A stretch of DNA of 64,000 bases from Paracoccaceae bacterium (GTDB lineage: Bacteria; Pseudomonadota; Alphaproteobacteria; Rhodobacterales; Rhodobacteraceae): contig JAUYQR010000005.1 of NCBI GenBank assembly GCA_030697175.1, positions 1 to 64,000 on the forward strand. The letters run 5' to 3'. The notes below the pieces were generated by a model. That model worked only from the letters and a program-made list of their open reading frames with translations. It was not told the origin of the DNA and made no database searches. The position numbers and the translations under genes were made by a program. Shown one piece after another: positions 15,957 through 23,742 of the stretch. The first letter of the stretch is position 1. Each line of letters begins with the position of its first letter.

Positions 15957-17788
15957 CCCGCAGGCCCGTCCGACAATCGCCGCCTGAGATGCCGGAAACG
16001 GTGGCTGAGCGTCGGGCGCAGGGTGTGATCGCGCCTGCGTCTTCGGTTCCGATCCCGCTGCCGCGCGAGGCGCACCCTCATGCAGCACTGGACCGGGGCG
16101 CGATGGCCAGCCTTGCGCGGCTGACCGCCGGGCTGTCACCGCACGCGATGATCGATGCCTGGAGCGACTGGGCGATGCATCTGGCACGCGCGCCGGGCCG
16201 GCAGATGGAACTGCTGGAACGGGCGCAGGCCGATTGGCTGAAGCTGGTGCAGTATTCGATCGCCGGGCTGACGGATCAGACCACGGCAAAGCCGTTTCAC
16301 CCCGGCCCCCATGATACCCGCTGGTCACATGCAGGATGGGACAAGGCGCCCTTCGCGCAATGGCAGCAGGGCTTTCTTGCGGTTCAGGACTGGTGGCACG
16401 CCGCCACGTCCGATCTGCGGGGATTGCGGTTGCAGAACGCCGAGCGGACCGGGTTCATGATGCGCCAGCTTTTGGACACCGTATCGCCATCGAACTTTCC
16501 ACTGGGCAATCCCGAGATCCTGGAAAAGACCCGCCAGACCGTTGGCAAGAACCTTGTCGAAGGGGCCGCGCATTTCATCGACGATGCGCTGCATGTGTTG
16601 GCGCAGGAACACCGGCCAGTGCCTGAGGAGTTCACGCTTGGGAAGGCGCTGGCGTCCACCAAGGGTAGCGTTGTCTACCGCAACGACCTGATGGAACTGA
16701 TCCAGTATTCCCCGACCACGGAAAAGGTGCGGGCTGAGCCCGTGCTGATCGTGCCGGCCTGGATCATGAAGTATTACATCCTTGATCTGTCGCCCGAGAA
16801 TTCGTTCATCCGGTGGCTGGTCGGGCAGGGCTATACGGTCTTTTGCATCTCGTGGTGCAATCCCGGTGCCGATCAGGCCGATCTCTCGTTGGAGGATTAC
16901 CGCAAGCAGGGCATCCTGCAGGCGCTGGACGTGATAAACGCCATCGTTCCGGGCCAGAAAGTCCATGCCAACGGCTATTGCCTTGGCGGCACGCTCCTTG
17001 CCATTGCGGCCGCAGCGATGGCGCGCGATCAGGATGATAGGCTGGCTTCGGTGACGCTGATGGCAGCGCAGGTGGATTTTGCCGAAGCGGGGGAGTTGCT
17101 GATCTTTCTTGACGAAAGTCAGGTGGCGTTTCTGGAAGACATGATGTGGGCGCAAGGCTATCTGGACCGGCCGCAGATGTCGGGTGCCTTTGCCGCGATC
17201 CGGTCGGAAGACCTGATCTGGTCGCGCGCGGTGCGGCGGTATTTCCTTGGAGAGCCGGACCTGCCGACCGACATGGCGATCTGGGTCAGCGATACGACAC
17301 GGATGCCGGCGCGAATGCATTCGGAATATCTGCGCGGCATCTTTCTGGAAAACCGCATCACCGCGGGCCGGTTTGCCGTGGAGGGCCGCGTTATCGCGTT
17401 GAAGGACATCAACGTGCCGATGTTCGTCGTTGGCACCGAGACCGATCACATCGCGCCCTGGAGGTCGACCTACAAGACCGCGCTGTTCACCGATTGCGAC
17501 CTGACTTTCGTACTGACAAAGGGCGGCCACAACGGCGGTATCCTGTCAGAACCGGGCCACCGCGACCGACATTACCGCATCGGCCACCGTGCGCCTGCCG
17601 CGCATTACATCGGCCCCGACGCGTGGCTTGCGGCGACCGAGCCAAGGCAGGGATCATGGTGGAGCGAATGGGCGGACTGGTTGTCGTCGCACAGTGACGG
17701 TCTGGTGCCACCTCCGGCGATGGGGGCTCTTGAGGCCGGATTTGCCCCGATTGCACCGGCCCCCGGCGTCTATGTGCTGCAACCCTGA
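15953..17788 (+). CDS. phaC: Poly(3-hydroxyalkanoate) synthase PhaC (class I type)
   Basis: A 611-residue enzyme that polymerises (R)-3-hydroxyacyl-CoA into PHA at the granule surface. The N-terminal PhaC domain (about 90-260) is followed by an alpha/beta-hydrolase core. The catalytic triad is visible: Cys343 in the lipase-like box 'ANGYCLGGT', Asp498 in 'TETDHIAPW', His526 in 'KGGHNGGI'. It is translationally coupled to the preceding ftsH, an unusual partner. A phasin-like gene is nearby. No phaA, phaB or phaR is in the window, so a main pha locus probably lies elsewhere. Confidence 0.93.
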   Translation: MTRRPVRQSPPEMPETVAERRAQGVIAPASSVPIPLPREAHPHAALDRGAMASLARLTAGLSPHAMIDAWSDWAMHLARAPGRQMELLERAQADWLKLVQYSIAGLTDQTTAKPFHPGPHDTRWSHAGWDKAPFAQWQQGFLAVQDWWHAATSDLRGLRLQNAERTGFMMRQLLDTVSPSNFPLGNPEILEKTRQTVGKNLVEGAAHFIDDALHVLAQEHRPVPEEFTLGKALASTKGSVVYRNDLMELIQYSPTTEKVRAEPVLIVPAWIMKYYILDLSPENSFIRWLVGQGYTVFCISWCNPGADQADLSLEDYRKQGILQALDVINAIVPGQKVHANGYCLGGTLLAIAAAAMARDQDDRLASVTLMAAQVDFAEAGELLIFLDESQVAFLEDMMWAQGYLDRPQMSGAFAAIRSEDLIWSRAVRRYFLGEPDLPTDMAIWVSDTTRMPARMHSEYLRGIFLENRITAGRFAVEGRVIALKDINVPMFVVGTETDHIAPWRSTYKTALFTDCDLTFVLTKGGHNGGILSEPGHRDRHYRIGHRAPAAHYIGPDAWLAATEPRQGSWWSEWADWLSSHSDGLVPPPAMGALEAGFAPIAPAPGVYVLQP

Positions 17789-17829
17789 TCCCGGTCGGCA
17801 GCCCCCTGCCCATGAATCGCTGGCGCCGG

Positions 17830-18615
17830 TCAGTAGCCTTGCACGGCCTTGAAATCGCCATTCCGCGCTGCGGCAAGCTGGCTGCCGACGGCACTGGTGA
17901 AGATGCGCATGTCGGTCAGGAGCGACGCGAAGTGGAAACCTTGGCCGAGCATCCGGCCGATCATGCCCGGCGACCCCGTGTGGACGCCGGCGATCCGATC
18001 GGCGGCGCGGGTGCGGGTGACGATGTCGGTGATGGCGGCAAGCACCTCGGGCGCGGTGGGTTCAAGGGTCGGTTCATGGCCCAGCGACAGGCCAAGGTCG
18101 GAAGGGCCGACATAGACGCCGTCGATCCCCTCGACGGCGAGGATGGCATCAAGGTTCTGCAACGCCTCGCGCGTTTCGATCATGGCGAGGACAAGGACCG
18201 AGGCGTTGGCACCCTTGGCGTAACCCGGCCCGTGGACAAGGTTTGCACGCGTCGGGCCGAAGGACCGCCCGCCCAGTGGCGCGTAGCGGGCGGACTGGAC
18301 CAGACGGCGGGCATCGTCGGCGGTGTTGACCATCGGGCAGATCACCCCGGCGAAGCCCGCGTCGAGGCATTTCATGACGATGCCGGGGTCGTTCCACGGC
18401 ACCCGTGCGATGACCGGGGCGGGCAGGCCTTGCAGCACCTGACACATGGTCAGCGCCATCTGGTAGTCGATCAGGCCGTGCTGCAGGTCGACGGTGACCA
18501 TGTCGAACCCGGCGCGTCCGATGATCTCGGCGGTGACGGGCGAGGGGACGGCACACCAGCCGTTGATCGCGGTGCCGCCTTGGGTGAAGTGGGATTTGAG
18601 GTCGGAGATGGGCAT
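17830..18615 (-). CDS. HpcH/HpaI family aldolase (pyruvate-dependent class II type)
   Basis: A 261-residue TIM-barrel aldolase/citrate-lyase superfamily enzyme. Members split or form 2-keto-hydroxy acids using a divalent metal. Family landmarks are 'GFDMVTVDLQHGLIDY' (catalytic Arg/His region, metal site), 'VIARVPWNDPGIVMKCLDAGFAGVICPMVNT' and 'MIETREALQNLDAILAVEGIDGVYVGPSDLGLSLG'. It is the last gene of a six-gene minus-strand operon starting at 23537. AAAGGA precedes the ATG. The substrate is unknown. It is distinct from the second HpcH/HpaI aldolase at 46.6 kb. Confidence 0.88.
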   Translation of the reverse strand: MPISDLKSHFTQGGTAINGWCAVPSPVTAEIIGRAGFDMVTVDLQHGLIDYQMALTMCQVLQGLPAPVIARVPWNDPGIVMKCLDAGFAGVICPMVNTADDARRLVQSARYAPLGGRSFGPTRANLVHGPGYAKGANASVLVLAMIETREALQNLDAILAVEGIDGVYVGPSDLGLSLGHEPTLEPTAPEVLAAITDIVTRTRAADRIAGVHTGSPGMIGRMLGQGFHFASLLTDMRIFTSAVGSQLAAARNGDFKAVQGY

Positions 18616-18626
18616 GGGCGGTCCTT

Positions 18627-19310
18627 TCAGGCAAGCCAGTCGCGCAGGGCGGCGGCGGTCTCGGCCGGGCGTTCGAGGGGCGGCAGGTGGGCGGCAGCGG
18701 GGAGGATGCGCAGCTGCGATTGCGGCATCAGGACGTGCATCAGTTGGTGGCGGTCGAGCGGGCAAAGCCGGTCCTCGGCGCCCATCAGGACGAGGGCGGG
18801 GCCTTTGTAGGCGGCGAGCGTGGCCTGTTGGTCGGCGCGGTCGCGCAGGGCGCGGGACTGACGGGCGAAGGTTTCGGGGCCAAGCGACAGAGCCATGTCC
18901 ATGCAAAGATTGAGGATTTCATCCTTGCGGGGGCCGGGAGCTAGATAGTTCGGCTTCATGTCGTCACGCATCACGCCTTCGAGGTCGCCTGCAAGGGCTC
19001 GGGCGATCTGGGGGGCGCGGCGGGCCTGCGCCTCGGGCATCTCGGCGCGGGGGTTGGTGTCGAGAAGGGCAAGGCGGGTGACGCGGGCGGGGGCCTGACG
19101 CAGGATTTCCATTGCGAGGATGCCGCCGAGCGAGAGACCGGCGAGGGCGAACGTCGGTGGGGCGCCGGTCAGGAAACGGGCGGCGAGGGCGGGCATGCTG
19201 TCGGCCCCGGTCGGCAGATGGTGGATCACCGGCACGCCGAGGGTGGCGTCGATGCCGCCCCACATGCGGGCGTCGCACATCATGCCGGGGATCAGGACAA
19301 GGGGTGTCAT
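18627..19310 (-). CDS. Alpha/beta hydrolase
   Basis: A 227-residue hydrolase. 'LVLIPGMMCDARMW' is the oxyanion-hole strand, the nucleophile Ser lies in 'GLSLGG', the acid in 'LMGAEDRLCP' and the His in 'AAAHLPPLERP'. Small esterases, lactonases and enol-lactone hydrolases of this type are frequent in catabolic operons. It overlaps the MetE-like gene upstream by 4 nt and precedes the aldolase by 11 bp, so it is translationally tied into the operon. Confidence 0.85.
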   Translation of the reverse strand: MTPLVLIPGMMCDARMWGGIDATLGVPVIHHLPTGADSMPALAARFLTGAPPTFALAGLSLGGILAMEILRQAPARVTRLALLDTNPRAEMPEAQARRAPQIARALAGDLEGVMRDDMKPNYLAPGPRKDEILNLCMDMALSLGPETFARQSRALRDRADQQATLAAYKGPALVLMGAEDRLCPLDRHQLMHVLMPQSQLRILPAAAHLPPLERPAETAAALRDWLA

Positions 19311-20428
19311 CCGACCCGGCGCGCGCCTTCCGACAGCGTGGCAAGCTTGGCCCAGGCGATTTCGGGATCGACCGCGCCGAAGCCCGCAAAGGTGCCAAAG
19401 CCGCAATCGGAGCCTGCGATCACCCGTTCGGTGCCGAGGATCGAAGTGAAGCGTTCCAGCCTTTGTGCAACAAGATCAGGGTGTTCGACGAAGTTCGTGG
19501 TGGTATCGACCGCGCCGGGGATCAGCACCTTGTCATCGGGAATTTCGGCGGCGCGGTCGCGGAACACGGTCCACTCGTGGCCGTGGCGGGGGTTTGCGGT
19601 TTCAAACAGGACGTAGCGGGCGGGGACGCTCATCAGCAGGGGGAAAACCTTGGCCATGTCGATGTCGCAGACATGCGGGCCCTCGTAGTTGCCCCAGCAG
19701 ATGTGCAGGCGGATGCGGTCTTGCGGCAGGCCTTGCAGGGCATGGCGCAGAGCCTCCACATGGGTGGCGGCGGTGCGCAGGAATTCATCGTCGGTGAGGT
19801 GGCTGAAGAGCATGTGCCGCGAGAGCGCTAGGTCGGGGCAATCAAGCTGCAGATCAAGGCCCGCGTCGAGGATGGTGCGGTATTCGTCGCGCATCGCGTC
19901 GGCCAGCGCGAAGAGGTAATCCTCGCGCGTGGGATAATGCGCGTTTTGCAGGAAAAGGCTGATAACTCCGGGGCTTGCGGCGTTCATAAAGCCGCGCCCT
20001 ACGCCTTCGGCGGCCATTGCGGAGGTGAGGTTGGCGATGTCCTTTTGCAGTTCTCCCTGACCCTTGGAGACGACGGGGCCGACGCATTGCGGACGGGCGT
20101 AGCGGGGGCTGCCGCCGTCTTTTGCCAGCCGTTCGAGGAAGCTCGGAAACAGCTTCAGATCGGCGGGCGGATTCCTTGGGCTGTCGCCGTCAAAGCCGGT
20201 GTAGCGGTCCTTGACGTAGGTGGCGTAGCTGATCTTCGACGCCTCGCCATCTGACACGATGTCGATGCCCGCGGCCTTCTGGCGGCGGACGTTTTCACGC
20301 ACCGCTGCCGTCATGCAGGCGTCGAAGGCGGCGGGGTCGTAGGGTTCTTTGCGTTCGCGGGCGAAGATGAAGTCCACCACCTGTTGCGAGCGGGGGAGGG
20401 AGCCGACATGGGTGGCGAGAATGGGCAT
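19307..20428 (-). CDS. MetE C-terminal-domain-like (cobalamin-independent methionine synthase family) protein
   Basis: A 373-residue protein matching only the C-terminal catalytic domain of MetE (full MetE is about 750 residues). Landmarks are 'ATHVGSLPRSQQV', 'DIVSDGEASK' and a zinc-type set His/Cys...Cys ('LHICWGNYEGPH' and 'IAGSDCGFGTF'). Stand-alone members of this family include methyltransferases and epoxyalkane:CoM-transferase-like enzymes, which activate a thiol on zinc. Its place in a catabolic operon, far from metF, argues against methionine synthesis. A methyl or alkyl transfer to a thiol is a reasonable inference. Confidence 0.82.
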   Translation of the reverse strand: MPILATHVGSLPRSQQVVDFIFARERKEPYDPAAFDACMTAAVRENVRRQKAAGIDIVSDGEASKISYATYVKDRYTGFDGDSPRNPPADLKLFPSFLERLAKDGGSPRYARPQCVGPVVSKGQGELQKDIANLTSAMAAEGVGRGFMNAASPGVISLFLQNAHYPTREDYLFALADAMRDEYRTILDAGLDLQLDCPDLALSRHMLFSHLTDDEFLRTAATHVEALRHALQGLPQDRIRLHICWGNYEGPHVCDIDMAKVFPLLMSVPARYVLFETANPRHGHEWTVFRDRAAEIPDDKVLIPGAVDTTTNFVEHPDLVAQRLERFTSILGTERVIAGSDCGFGTFAGFGAVDPEIAWAKLATLSEGARRVG

Positions 20429-20485
20429 CAAGACCTCGTCTGGTTTGCGTCTGGCAAGTGTATGGCACCTGTATGGCAGGCGGCC

Positions 20486-21454
20486 TTACAAAAGGCGACC
20501 GGTCGGGCCAGCGGGATCATCGGTGGCGACGACGCGGTAAAGGCTTGCCTCGCCGGTCATCGAGGGTGCGAGGCTGTGTTCCAGACCGGGCGGGATCGCC
20601 GCCGTGTCGCCGGGGTTGAGGACGGTGGAGCCTTGGCCCCAGGTCAGACGCCAATGCCCGCGCATCGGCATCAGCACCTCGTGCTTTGTCAGCGTGTAGG
20701 GCGTGTCGGGGATCGAGCCCCGCGACAGGAAGTCGACCTCGAAGCCGGGGCGGTCGCGCAGTTTGCCGTTGGCGCCGATGACCGATGCCGGCTGATGGTC
20801 GGAAAGCGCCATCAGATCCCGGTAGCGGGCGACGCAAGTAGGGATCACGTCGGCGGTGGTGGGTTCGGGGAAGGCCTTCAGCTCCTCCTCTGTCAGCAGC
20901 GGCATCGGCGGGACGCCGTCGGGCAGGGACTGGCCTTTCTTGGTGTCGTATAGCTTGCCGTTGCGGCCAAGGATCAGGCCGTAGTCCTTGGCATCGGTGA
21001 TGACCTGCGGCGCCCAGACCACGCCGCCCCCGGCATCGTCGCCGCCGAGGATTGCCATGATCATCCCGTAATCGGTTCCGACGTTTTCGAAGGCGCGGAA
21101 GATGCCGGTGGGGATGTTGAAGATGTCACCTTCCTCGGCGATGAATTCGCCCGCCGTGCCCCAGCGGCCCCAGAAGAACCGCCAGCGGCCTTTCAGGACG
21201 AAGAACACTTCGGCCGTGCGGTGGGTGTGCAGCGAGTTGCGGCAGCCGGGGGGCTGACCTGCGGCGCCGATGTTGAAGCCGGGGGTGTCGACGATGTGGA
21301 CGTGCTGATCGGGGGATTCGGACACGCCGCCGCCGATGATGGTGAAGTTTTCCTTGCGGTCGGAGCCGGGCGTATGGGCGTCGATGAAGGCGGTCTTGCA
21401 GGGGCGCAGGTCGCCGTAGCGGACGATGCGGCTTTCCATTTCTGCGGGGGTCAT
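20486..21454 (-). CDS. Bicupin protein
   Basis: A 322-residue protein with two cupin-type halves. The first (about 60-150) has metal-type His residues in 'CRNSLHTHRTAEVFFVLKGRWRFFWG' and a second cupin motif 'EGDIFNIPTGIFRAFENVG'. The second (about 225-310) has 'LMPMRGHWRLTWGQGSTVLNPGDTAAIPPGLEHSL'. Metal ligands are clearest in the first half. Bicupins include gentisate-type dioxygenases and oxalate decarboxylases, but no specific family is recognised. It lies between the SDR (11 bp upstream) and MetE-like genes of the operon. AAAGGA precedes the ATG. Confidence 0.8.
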   Translation of the reverse strand: MTPAEMESRIVRYGDLRPCKTAFIDAHTPGSDRKENFTIIGGGVSESPDQHVHIVDTPGFNIGAAGQPPGCRNSLHTHRTAEVFFVLKGRWRFFWGRWGTAGEFIAEEGDIFNIPTGIFRAFENVGTDYGMIMAILGGDDAGGGVVWAPQVITDAKDYGLILGRNGKLYDTKKGQSLPDGVPPMPLLTEEELKAFPEPTTADVIPTCVARYRDLMALSDHQPASVIGANGKLRDRPGFEVDFLSRGSIPDTPYTLTKHEVLMPMRGHWRLTWGQGSTVLNPGDTAAIPPGLEHSLAPSMTGEASLYRVVATDDPAGPTGRLL

Positions 21455-21465
21455 GGGTCTTCCTT

Positions 21466-22230
21466 TCAGTCGGCGGTCCAGCCGCCATCGACGATGAGTG
21501 AGGTTCCGGTGATGAGCGCCGCCGCGTCGGAGGCGAGGAAGGCGACGGCGCCCATGATATCCTCGACCTCGCCCACGCGGTTCAGCTTGATCTTGGAGGC
21601 GATCCAGGCCGCGCGTTCGGGATTGGCGAAGGTGGCGGCGGTCAGCGCGGTGCGGATGAAGGTGGGGGCGATGGTGTTGACGCGGATGCCGTGCGGCCCC
21701 CATTCGATGGCCATCGACTTGGTCATCCCCTCGACGGCGTGTTTGGTGGCGGAATAGACCGCGCGGTCGATGCCGCCGACATGGCCCATCTGGCTGGTGA
21801 TGTTGATCAGGCTGCCGGGTCTGCCTTCGGCGATCAGGCGGGCGGCGACGCTGCGGGTGAGGAAGTAGGCGGCGCGGAAGTTGAGCGCGGTGGCGGCGTC
21901 AAAGTCGTGCGGCGTGGTTTCGGTGGCGGGCGAATGGCGGGCTGTGCCGGCCGAGTTCACCAGGATGTCGAAGGCGGGGAGGCGGGCAAGCGCGGCCTCG
22001 GTCGCGGTGACATCGGTGATGTCGAGGGGCAGGATGTCGGCGGACATGCCGGCGGCGGTCATCCCGGCCGCCAGCGCGGCGAGTTCGGTGTCGCGCCGGG
22101 CGCAGAGGGTGACATGGGCGCCCTGTTCCCCCAGCGCCACGGCGGCGGCGGCACCGATGCCGGACGAGGCGCCCGCCACCAGCGCGCGGCGGTCATCGAG
22201 GCGGAAGGAGGGGGTGCGGGGCAGGGTCAT
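21466..22230 (-). CDS. Short-chain dehydrogenase/reductase (SDR)
   Basis: A 254-residue classical SDR. NAD(P) motif '[20 protein letters not shown]', 'NSAGTAR' in place of the usual NAG, and catalytic 'Tyr-x-x-x-Lys' in '[13 protein letters not shown]' with the Ser in '[11 protein letters not shown]'. The C-terminus '[15 protein letters not shown]' is typical. It probably oxidises a secondary alcohol or reduces a keto group. It overlaps the upstream HisD-like gene by 4 nt. Confidence 0.9.
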   Translation of the reverse strand: MTLPRTPSFRLDDRRALVAGASSGIGAAAAVALGEQGAHVTLCARRDTELAALAAGMTAAGMSADILPLDITDVTATEAALARLPAFDILVNSAGTARHSPATETTPHDFDAATALNFRAAYFLTRSVAARLIAEGRPGSLINITSQMGHVGGIDRAVYSATKHAVEGMTKSMAIEWGPHGIRVNTIAPTFIRTALTAATFANPERAAWIASKIKLNRVGEVEDIMGAVAFLASDAAALITGTSLIVDGGWTAD

Positions 22231-23537
22231 TCGGCGGCGGTTCCGTAGGGGATGTTGCGCCCACCATAGCGGCGGACGCGGATGTTGCACTGTTCGGCGT
22301 GACCGACGAAGCCTTCGAGCATGCACAGGCGCGAGCCGTATTCGCCGATCATTGCGGCGGCGGCGTCGGTGGTGACGCGCTGGTAGCTGTGGGTTTTCAG
22401 GAACTTGCCGACCCAGAGGCCGCCGGTGTAGCGACCGGCCTTCTTGGTGGGCAGGGTGTGGTTGGTGCCGATCACCTTGTCACCGTTGGCGACATTGGTG
22501 CGCGGGCCAAGGAAAAGCGCGCCGTAGCTGTGCATGCGGGCCAGATACCAGTCGTCGCGGTCGGTCATCACCTGCACATGTTCGGAGGCGATATCGTTGG
22601 CGGTGGCGAGCGCCTCGTCATGCGTGCCGCAGAGGATCACCTCGCCGTAATCGCGCCACGAGATGGCGGCGGTGGCGGCGGTGGGAAGGATTTGCAGCAG
22701 GCGGTCGATTTCGGTGAGGGTGGCTTCGGCCAGCTTGCGCGAGGTGGTGACGAGGATGGCGGGGGAGTTGTAGCCGTGTTCGGCCTGACCGAGGAGGTCG
22801 GTGGCGCACAGTTCGGCGTCCACGGTGTCGTCGGCGATGACCATCGTTTCGGTCGGGCCGGCGAAAAGGTCGATGCCGACGCGGCCGTAAAGCTGGCGCT
22901 TGGCTTCGGCGACATAGGCGTTGCCGGGGCCGACGAGCATGTCGACGGGGGTGATGGTTTCGGTGCCGATCGCCATTGCGCCGACGGCCTGCATGCCGCC
23001 CAGGACGTAGATTTCATGCGCGCCGCCCATGTGCATGGCCGCGACGATGGCCGGGTGCGGCGCGCTGTTCACCGGCGGGGCGGAGGCGATGATGCGGGGC
23101 ACTCCGGCGACGGCGGCGGTGAGGACGGACATGTGGGCCGAGGCGACCATCGGGAACTTGCCGCCCGGCACGTAGCAGCCGACCGATTGCACCGGGATGT
23201 TGCGATGGCCGAGGATCACGCCGGGGAGGGTTTCAACCTCGACGTCGGTCATCGAGGCGCGCTGGGCTTCGGCGAAGCGGCGGATCTGGGTTTGCGCGAA
23301 GCGGATATCTTCGATGTCGCGCGCAGCGACCTTCTGGATGGCGGCCTCGATTTCCGAAGGGGTAAGGCGGAAGGCGGGGGGATCGTAGCGGTCGAACTTG
23401 ACCGAAAGGTCGCGGATCGCGGCGTCGCCACGGGCGGAGATATCGGCCAGAACGGCCTCGACGGTGGCGCGGACCTGGGCATCATCCGCCGCGCGTTCCG
23501 CTTCGGGCTTGCCGCGCTTGAGCCAGGTGACTGCCAT
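22227..23537 (-). CDS. Histidinol-dehydrogenase-like NAD-dependent alcohol dehydrogenase (copy 1)
   Basis: A 436-residue HisD-family protein. The zinc and catalytic set is kept: 'LLGQAEHG' (Gln/His zinc ligands), 'SEHVQVM' (catalytic Glu-His), '[13 protein letters not shown]' (Asp ligand) and 'EGFVGHAEQ' (His ligand). The 'GTNHTLPT' sequence differs from 'GPNHVLPT' of biosynthetic HisD. HisD homologues in catabolic operons oxidise other hydroxylated acids (for example the sulfopropanediol dehydrogenase HpsN). It is first in the six-gene operon. The start at 23537 lies 13 bp from a LacI-type palindrome. Confidence 0.85.
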   Translation of the reverse strand: MAVTWLKRGKPEAERAADDAQVRATVEAVLADISARGDAAIRDLSVKFDRYDPPAFRLTPSEIEAAIQKVAARDIEDIRFAQTQIRRFAEAQRASMTDVEVETLPGVILGHRNIPVQSVGCYVPGGKFPMVASAHMSVLTAAVAGVPRIIASAPPVNSAPHPAIVAAMHMGGAHEIYVLGGMQAVGAMAIGTETITPVDMLVGPGNAYVAEAKRQLYGRVGIDLFAGPTETMVIADDTVDAELCATDLLGQAEHGYNSPAILVTTSRKLAEATLTEIDRLLQILPTAATAAISWRDYGEVILCGTHDEALATANDIASEHVQVMTDRDDWYLARMHSYGALFLGPRTNVANGDKVIGTNHTLPTKKAGRYTGGLWVGKFLKTHSYQRVTTDAAAAMIGEYGSRLCMLEGFVGHAEQCNIRVRRYGGRNIPYGTAAE

Positions 23538-23549
23538 GGGGAGCCTCGT

Positions 23550-23565
23550 TTGAATACGTTTGCAA
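23550..23565. promoter_or_regulatory. LacI-type operator A (TTGAATACGTTTGCAA)
   Basis: A near-palindrome matching 14 of 16 positions of the local consensus TTGCATACGTATGCAA. It lies 13 bp upstream of the first HisD-like ATG and over the predicted transcription start of the leftward promoter, a position suited to repression. Confidence 0.65.
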
Positions 23566-23567
23566 GA

Positions 23568-23597
23568 TTGATAGATCATCAGGATCGGCAAAGGCAA
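23568..23597 (-). promoter_or_regulatory. Predicted promoter of the six-gene catabolic operon
   Basis: On the minus strand TTGCCT (23597-23592) and CTATCA (23574-23569) are spaced by 17 nt, or TATCAA by 18 nt. The start of transcription would fall in operator A. Prediction from sequence only. Confidence 0.45.
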
Positions 23598-23671
23598 GCG
23601 CCAAGTCTGAAGATTTCGTCTGCAAATTGTTTGGGGGCGATTGTTGGGCTGCGAGGGCGGACAGGAAATGT

Positions 23672-23687
23672 TTGCAGACGTATGCAA
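23672..23687. promoter_or_regulatory. LacI-type operator B (TTGCAGACGTATGCAA)
   Basis: Matches 15 of 16 positions of the palindrome TTGCATACGTATGCAA. It overlaps the predicted -35 of the rightward HisD-like gene. Three further sites of this kind occur in the window at 23550, 32133 and 33491. Confidence 0.75.
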
Positions 23688-23700
23688 TCCAAGCTAGACA
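23672..23700 (+). promoter_or_regulatory. Predicted promoter of the second HisD-like gene
   Basis: TTGCAG (23672-23677), 17 nt, TAGACA (23695-23700). The -35 coincides with operator B, so a bound repressor would block RNA polymerase. The ATG follows 43 nt after the -10. Confidence 0.5.
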
Positions 23701-23742
23701 GAGCCATCACCAAGCCCGGCCGCAGGGCCGAAAGGAGAAACC

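Noticed and set aside
19307-20428. The MetE-like gene as methionine synthase for this organism
   Set aside because: It lacks the whole N-terminal half of MetE and sits in a catabolic operon 25 kb from metF/metR.
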